Positions 61,234-64,000 of a stretch of 64,000 nucleotides of DNA are shown here, piece after piece; position 1 is the first letter of the stretch; each line of letters opens with the position of its first letter. The stretch is from Zestomonas insulae. GTDB taxonomy: Bacteria; Pseudomonadota; Gammaproteobacteria; Pseudomonadales; Pseudomonadaceae. The position numbers were made by a program, and so were the translations under genes. A model generated the notes under the pieces. The model had not been told where the DNA came from. It did no database searches and saw only the letters and a program-made list of their open reading frames with translations. The DNA lies in NCBI RefSeq assembly GCF_016901015.1, contig NZ_JAFEUP010000002.1, positions 860,980 to 924,979 on the forward strand, in the 5' to 3' direction.

Positions 61234-61803
61234 ATGAGCGACCCCGGTAAAGCCGGTAACTTGCTGGCGCAGATTCCCAAGTCGGATGCGAAGGGATTGC
61301 CGCCGGTGCATCTGTGGAACCCGGATTTCTGCGGCGACATCGACATGCGCATTGCCCGCGACGGCACCTGGTATTACCTGGGTACGCCGATTGGCCGCAA
61401 GCCGATGGTTCGCCTGTTCTCCACCATCATTCGCCGGGACGGTAATGACTATTTCCTGATCACGCCGGTGGAAAAAGTTGGTATTCAGGTCGACGATGCG
61501 CCCTTCGTCGCAGTGAGTGTGCAGGTCGAAGGCGGGGGCGAGGGGCAGCAGCTGCGTTTCCTTACCAACGTCGAGGACGAGGTGCTGGCCGATCTCGAGC
61601 ATCCGATTCGTGTTGAACTCAATCCGCAGACCCAGGAGCCGGCGCCCTATGTGCTGGTGCGCAGCAACCTAGAGGCGCTGATTCACCGCAACGTGTTCTA
61701 TCAGCTGGTCGAGTTGGCGGTGCCGCGTGAGATCGACGGGCAGACCTGGCTCGGGGTGTGGAGCGACGGGCAGTTCTTCCCGATCGGCGCACTCGACGCC
61801 TGA
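61234..61803 (+). CDS. DUF1285 family protein
   Basis: A 189-aa cytoplasmic protein of the DUF1285 family: [20 protein letters not shown], then [20 protein letters not shown] and [19 protein letters not shown]-like beta fold has been found for the family, but the function is unknown. The start is ATG at 61234; a TTG one codon upstream is possible. AGGAG lies before it. It likely forms an operon with the DUF4823 gene. A bidirectional terminator follows. Confidence 0.88.
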   Translation: MSDPGKAGNLLAQIPKSDAKGLPPVHLWNPDFCGDIDMRIARDGTWYYLGTPIGRKPMVRLFSTIIRRDGNDYFLITPVEKVGIQVDDAPFVAVSVQVEGGGEGQQLRFLTNVEDEVLADLEHPIRVELNPQTQEPAPYVLVRSNLEALIHRNVFYQLVELAVPREIDGQTWLGVWSDGQFFPIGALDA

Positions 61804-61821
61804 GCCTTCGAGATGCCAAGA

Positions 61822-61847
61822 AAAAAGGCCCCGGAAGGGGCCTTTTT
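61822..61847. terminator. Rho-independent terminator, bidirectional
   Basis: AAAAAGGCCCC (61822-61832) and GGGGCCTTTTT (61837-61847) form an 11-bp stem with loop GGAA, with A- and T-runs. It separates the DUF1285 gene from the convergent ETF dehydrogenase gene. Confidence 0.94.
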
Positions 61848-61855
61848 CGTATGGC

Positions 61856-63520
61856 TTACATATTGGGGTAGTTCGGTCCGCCGGTGCCTTCCGGGGCGAC
61901 CCAGGTGATGTTCTGCGCCGGGTCCTTGATGTCGCAGGTCTTGCAGTGCACGCAGTTCTGCGCGTTGATCTGGAAGCGCTTGGAGCCGTCGTCGTTGCTC
62001 ACCACCTCGTACACGCCGGCCGGGCAGTAACGTTGCGACGGTTCGTCGTAGAGCGGCAGGTTCTGCGCGATCGGCAAGCTCGGATCGGTCAGACGCAGGT
62101 GGCACGGCTGCTCTTCCTCGTGGTTGGTGTTCGACAGGAACACCGAGGACAGCTTGTCGAAGCTCAGCTTGCCGTCCGGTTTCGGGTAGGCAATCTTCGG
62201 CGCTTCGCTGGCCTTCTTCAGGCAGGCGTAGTCTGGCTTGTTGTCGTGCAGGGTGACCGGGATCTTGCCGCCGAAGATGTTCTGGTCGATGTAGTTGAAC
62301 GCTGCGCCGGCAAGTACGCCGAACTTGTGGATCGCTGCGCCGAAGTTGCGGCTGCGGAACAGCTCGTCGTACAGCCAGCTGGCCTTGAAGCCCTCGACGT
62401 AGCCGGTCAGTTCGTCGCCGCCCTGGCCGTCGGCCAGCAACGCCGCGGCCACTGCGTCGGCGGCGAGCATGCCGGACTTCATCGCAGTGTGGCTGCCCTT
62501 GATCTTGGCGAAGTTCAGGGTGCCGAGGTCGCAACCGATCAGCGCGCCGCCGGGGAAGACCATCTTCGGCAGCGAGTTCAGGCCGCCCTTGCAGATGGCT
62601 CGTGCGCCGTAGGCCACGCGCTTGCCGCCTTCCAGGTACTGGGCCACCACCGGGTGGTGCTTGTAGCGCTGGAACTCGTCGAAGGGCGAGAGGTGCGGGT
62701 TGGCATAGGACAGGTCGATGATCAGGCCGACCACCACCTGGTTGTTCTCCAGGTGATAGAGGAACGAACCGCCGGTGTTCTCGTTGCCGACGAAGTCCAG
62801 CGGCCAGCCGGCGGTGTGGACCACCAGGCCCGGTTGGTGCTTGGCCGGGTCGATGTCCCAGATTTCCTTGATGCCGATGCCGTAGTGCTGGGCGTCGGCG
62901 TCGGAATCGAGATCGTACTTCTTGATCAGCTGCTTGCCGATGTGGCCGCGGCAGCCTTCGGCGAACAGGGTGTACTTGCCGCGCAGCTCCATGCCCGGGG
63001 TGTAGTAACCCTCTTTCGGATGGCCTTCGCGGTCGACGCCGAGGTCGCCGGTGATGATCCCGCGCACCACGCCGTTCTCGTCGATCAGTGCTTCCTGAGC
63101 GGCGAAGCCCGGGTAGATCTCGACGCCCAGGGCTTCGGCCTGCTGGGCCAGCCAGCGGCACAGGTTGCCCAGCGAGATGATGTAGTTGCCCTCGTTGTGC
63201 ATGGTCTTGGGCACGAACAGGTTGGGCACCTTGATCGCCGAGTCGGCGTTCTTGAGCATGTAGATGTCGTCACGCGCGACCGGGGTGTTCAGCGGCGCGC
63301 CGAGCTCTTGCCAGTTGGGGAACAGCTCGTTCAGCGCACGCGGCTCGAATACCGCGCCGGAAAGAATGTGGGCACCGACTTCGGAACCTTTCTCAACCAC
63401 ACAGACGCTGATTTCCTTGCCGGCTTCGGCGGCCTGCTGCTTGAGTCGGCAGGCGGCGGACAGGCCCGACGGGCCAGCGCCGACGATGACGACGTCGAAT
63501 TCCATAAATTCGCGTTCCAC
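61856..63520 (-). CDS. Electron transfer flavoprotein-ubiquinone oxidoreductase
   Basis: A 554-aa iron-sulfur flavoprotein. It passes electrons from reduced ETF (from acyl-CoA dehydrogenases) to ubiquinone. The FAD motif VVIVGAGPSGLSAACRL is at the N-terminus, and the C-terminal 4Fe-4S cluster uses Cys in QRYCPAGVYEV and QNCVHCKTCDIKDP. It is monotopic in the membrane. The start GTG at 63520 (MEREFMEFDVV) has AGGAGA 8 bases before it. It is divergent from etfB and shares a PsrA-type operator with it. Confidence 0.97.
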   Translation of the reverse strand: MEREFMEFDVVIVGAGPSGLSAACRLKQQAAEAGKEISVCVVEKGSEVGAHILSGAVFEPRALNELFPNWQELGAPLNTPVARDDIYMLKNADSAIKVPNLFVPKTMHNEGNYIISLGNLCRWLAQQAEALGVEIYPGFAAQEALIDENGVVRGIITGDLGVDREGHPKEGYYTPGMELRGKYTLFAEGCRGHIGKQLIKKYDLDSDADAQHYGIGIKEIWDIDPAKHQPGLVVHTAGWPLDFVGNENTGGSFLYHLENNQVVVGLIIDLSYANPHLSPFDEFQRYKHHPVVAQYLEGGKRVAYGARAICKGGLNSLPKMVFPGGALIGCDLGTLNFAKIKGSHTAMKSGMLAADAVAAALLADGQGGDELTGYVEGFKASWLYDELFRSRNFGAAIHKFGVLAGAAFNYIDQNIFGGKIPVTLHDNKPDYACLKKASEAPKIAYPKPDGKLSFDKLSSVFLSNTNHEEEQPCHLRLTDPSLPIAQNLPLYDEPSQRYCPAGVYEVVSNDDGSKRFQINAQNCVHCKTCDIKDPAQNITWVAPEGTGGPNYPNM

Positions 63521-63593
63521 AGACTTTCTCCTACTCAGGGCTTTGAAATGTTTATGTTTGGAGAGCCGCTCCGTCCTGGAGCGATGCGTCTGC

Positions 63594-63622
63594 ATTATAT
63601 AGAGAGGCTTGTCGGGCTCCAA
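63594..63622 (-). promoter_or_regulatory. Promoter of the ETF-ubiquinone oxidoreductase gene
   Basis: On the minus strand TTGGAG (complement of 63617-63622), a 17-base spacer and a perfect TATAAT (complement of 63594-63599) are present. Transcription should begin near 63587, about 67 bases before the GTG at 63520. Confidence 0.85.
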
Positions 63623-63624
63623 TA

Positions 63625-63638
63625 CAAACGTTTGTTTG
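63625..63638. promoter_or_regulatory. PsrA operator between divergent ETF genes
   Basis: CAAAC-GTTT-GTTTG at 63625-63638 fits the PsrA consensus (G/C)AAAC-N2-4-GTTT(G/C). It lies 3 bases outside the -35 of the oxidoreductase promoter and overlaps the -35 of the likely etfB promoter. Confidence 0.8.
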
Positions 63639-63662
63639 AATTCTATTAGAGCCTGCTAGAAT
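63635..63662 (+). promoter_or_regulatory. Likely promoter of etfBA
   Basis: TTTGAA (63635-63640), a 16-base spacer and TAGAAT (63657-63662) form a moderate sigma-70 promoter. The leader to the etfB ATG at 63845 would be about 175 bases and I see no clear structure in it. Confidence 0.65.
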
Positions 63663-63844
63663 CGCGCTTCCGGGGGTATGAACGGCAGTTCTGTCGTATT
63701 GACCGGGATAGGCTATGCGGTCAAGATACCGGCGGTTTTGCGTTCGCCATCCTATGGGCTGACCGTCGGTTCCGGCCGCCGTGCATGACCCGCCAGGTTC
63801 GACTTGGCGACATTCTAATTTCACCGGAGAGTAACGAGGAATCC

Positions 63845-64000
63845 ATGAAGGTTCTTGTAGCTGTCAAACGAGTGGTTGACTACAACGTCAAGGTTCGCGT
63901 CAAAGCGGACAACTCCGGCGTTGACCTGGCCAACGTCAAAATGTCGATGAACCCCTTCTGCGAAATCGCCGTGGAAGAAGCGGTGCGTCTGAAAGAGAAG
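63845..64000 (+). CDS. etfB: Electron transfer flavoprotein beta subunit, N-terminal fragment
   Basis: Only the first 52 codons are present; the gene runs off the right end. [20 protein letters not shown] and [17 protein letters not shown] are the EtfB hallmark N-terminus (family signature VKRVxDxN, then [12 protein letters not shown]). ETF collects electrons from acyl-CoA dehydrogenases. GAGGA precedes the ATG. etfA is expected downstream outside the window. Confidence 0.95.
   Translation, partial: MKVLVAVKRVVDYNVKVRVKADNSGVDLANVKMSMNPFCEIAVEEAVRLKEK

Overview
The window is a G+C-rich chromosomal segment of a Pseudomonas species. Almost every gene has an obvious Pseudomonas homologue. The order (uup, usp, fadBA, topA, sulA-lexA, psrA, nagZ, mfd, gap, sthA, lolCDE, comEC, lpxK-kdsB-murB, rne, rluC, plsX-fabDG-acpP-fabF, tmk-holB-pilZ-tatD, ETF genes) is, from memory, the P. 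aeruginosa PAO1 block PA3020 to PA2952, read in one direction. I see no insertion sequence, prophage, integrase, CRISPR array, tRNA or rRNA. This is conserved core genome, and I did not find a new defence or mobile system.

Layout. 1-5.3 kb: start of slt (minus strand), uup, a small conserved gene, a universal stress protein and two genes without clear function. 5.3-11.7 kb: fatty-acid oxidation operon fadBA, a DUF1653 gene and topA. 11.8-17.1 kb: two small genes, the lexA-sulA SOS operon behind two LexA boxes, psrA, a signal-less YkuD protein, nagZ and a methylthioinosine phosphorylase. 17.1-23.7 kb: minus-strand operon mfd-csiV-SNF2 helicase. 23.9-28 kb: a GAPDH with an N-terminal extension, apbE and sthA. 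28-33.5 kb: pilZ-domain/glpQ operon, lolCDE and a DUF2062 gene. 33.6-40.4 kb: comEC, then exbB-exbD-lpxK-trm112-kdsB-ptp-murB in tight overlap. 40.5-45 kb: rne with a structured leader, divergent rluC. 45-57.4 kb: HAD phosphatase, sppA, maf, then yceD-rpmF-plsX-fabD-fabG, acpP, fabF-pabC-mltG-tmk-holB-pilZ-tatD. 57.4-64 kb: the small RNA RgsA, a class V aminotransferase divergent from a TetR regulator, a MoaA-like radical SAM protein, two small genes, ETF-ubiquinone oxidoreductase and the start of etfB.

How it fits together. Three dispersed loci form one fatty-acid regulon: PsrA-type boxes lie at psrA itself, at fadBA and between the ETF dehydrogenase gene and etfBA, the electron outlet for acyl-CoA dehydrogenation. 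Fatty-acid synthesis (plsX to fabF) is in the same window, and its carrier gene acpP has a ribosome binding site complementary to RgsA, encoded 6 kb away. Envelope building (lpxK, kdsB, murB, mltG, nagZ, lolCDE, exbBD) forms a second theme, and DNA repair (lexA, sulA, mfd, topA) a third.

The observations most worth checking are the RgsA-acpP complementarity, the back-to-back ETF promoters sharing one PsrA box, the hairpin-rich rne leader, apparently leaderless yceD and rluC messages, an apbE gene without the nqr operon that precedes it in PAO1, and the lineage-variable genes (YkuD, SNF2 helicase, MoaA-like, aminotransferase).
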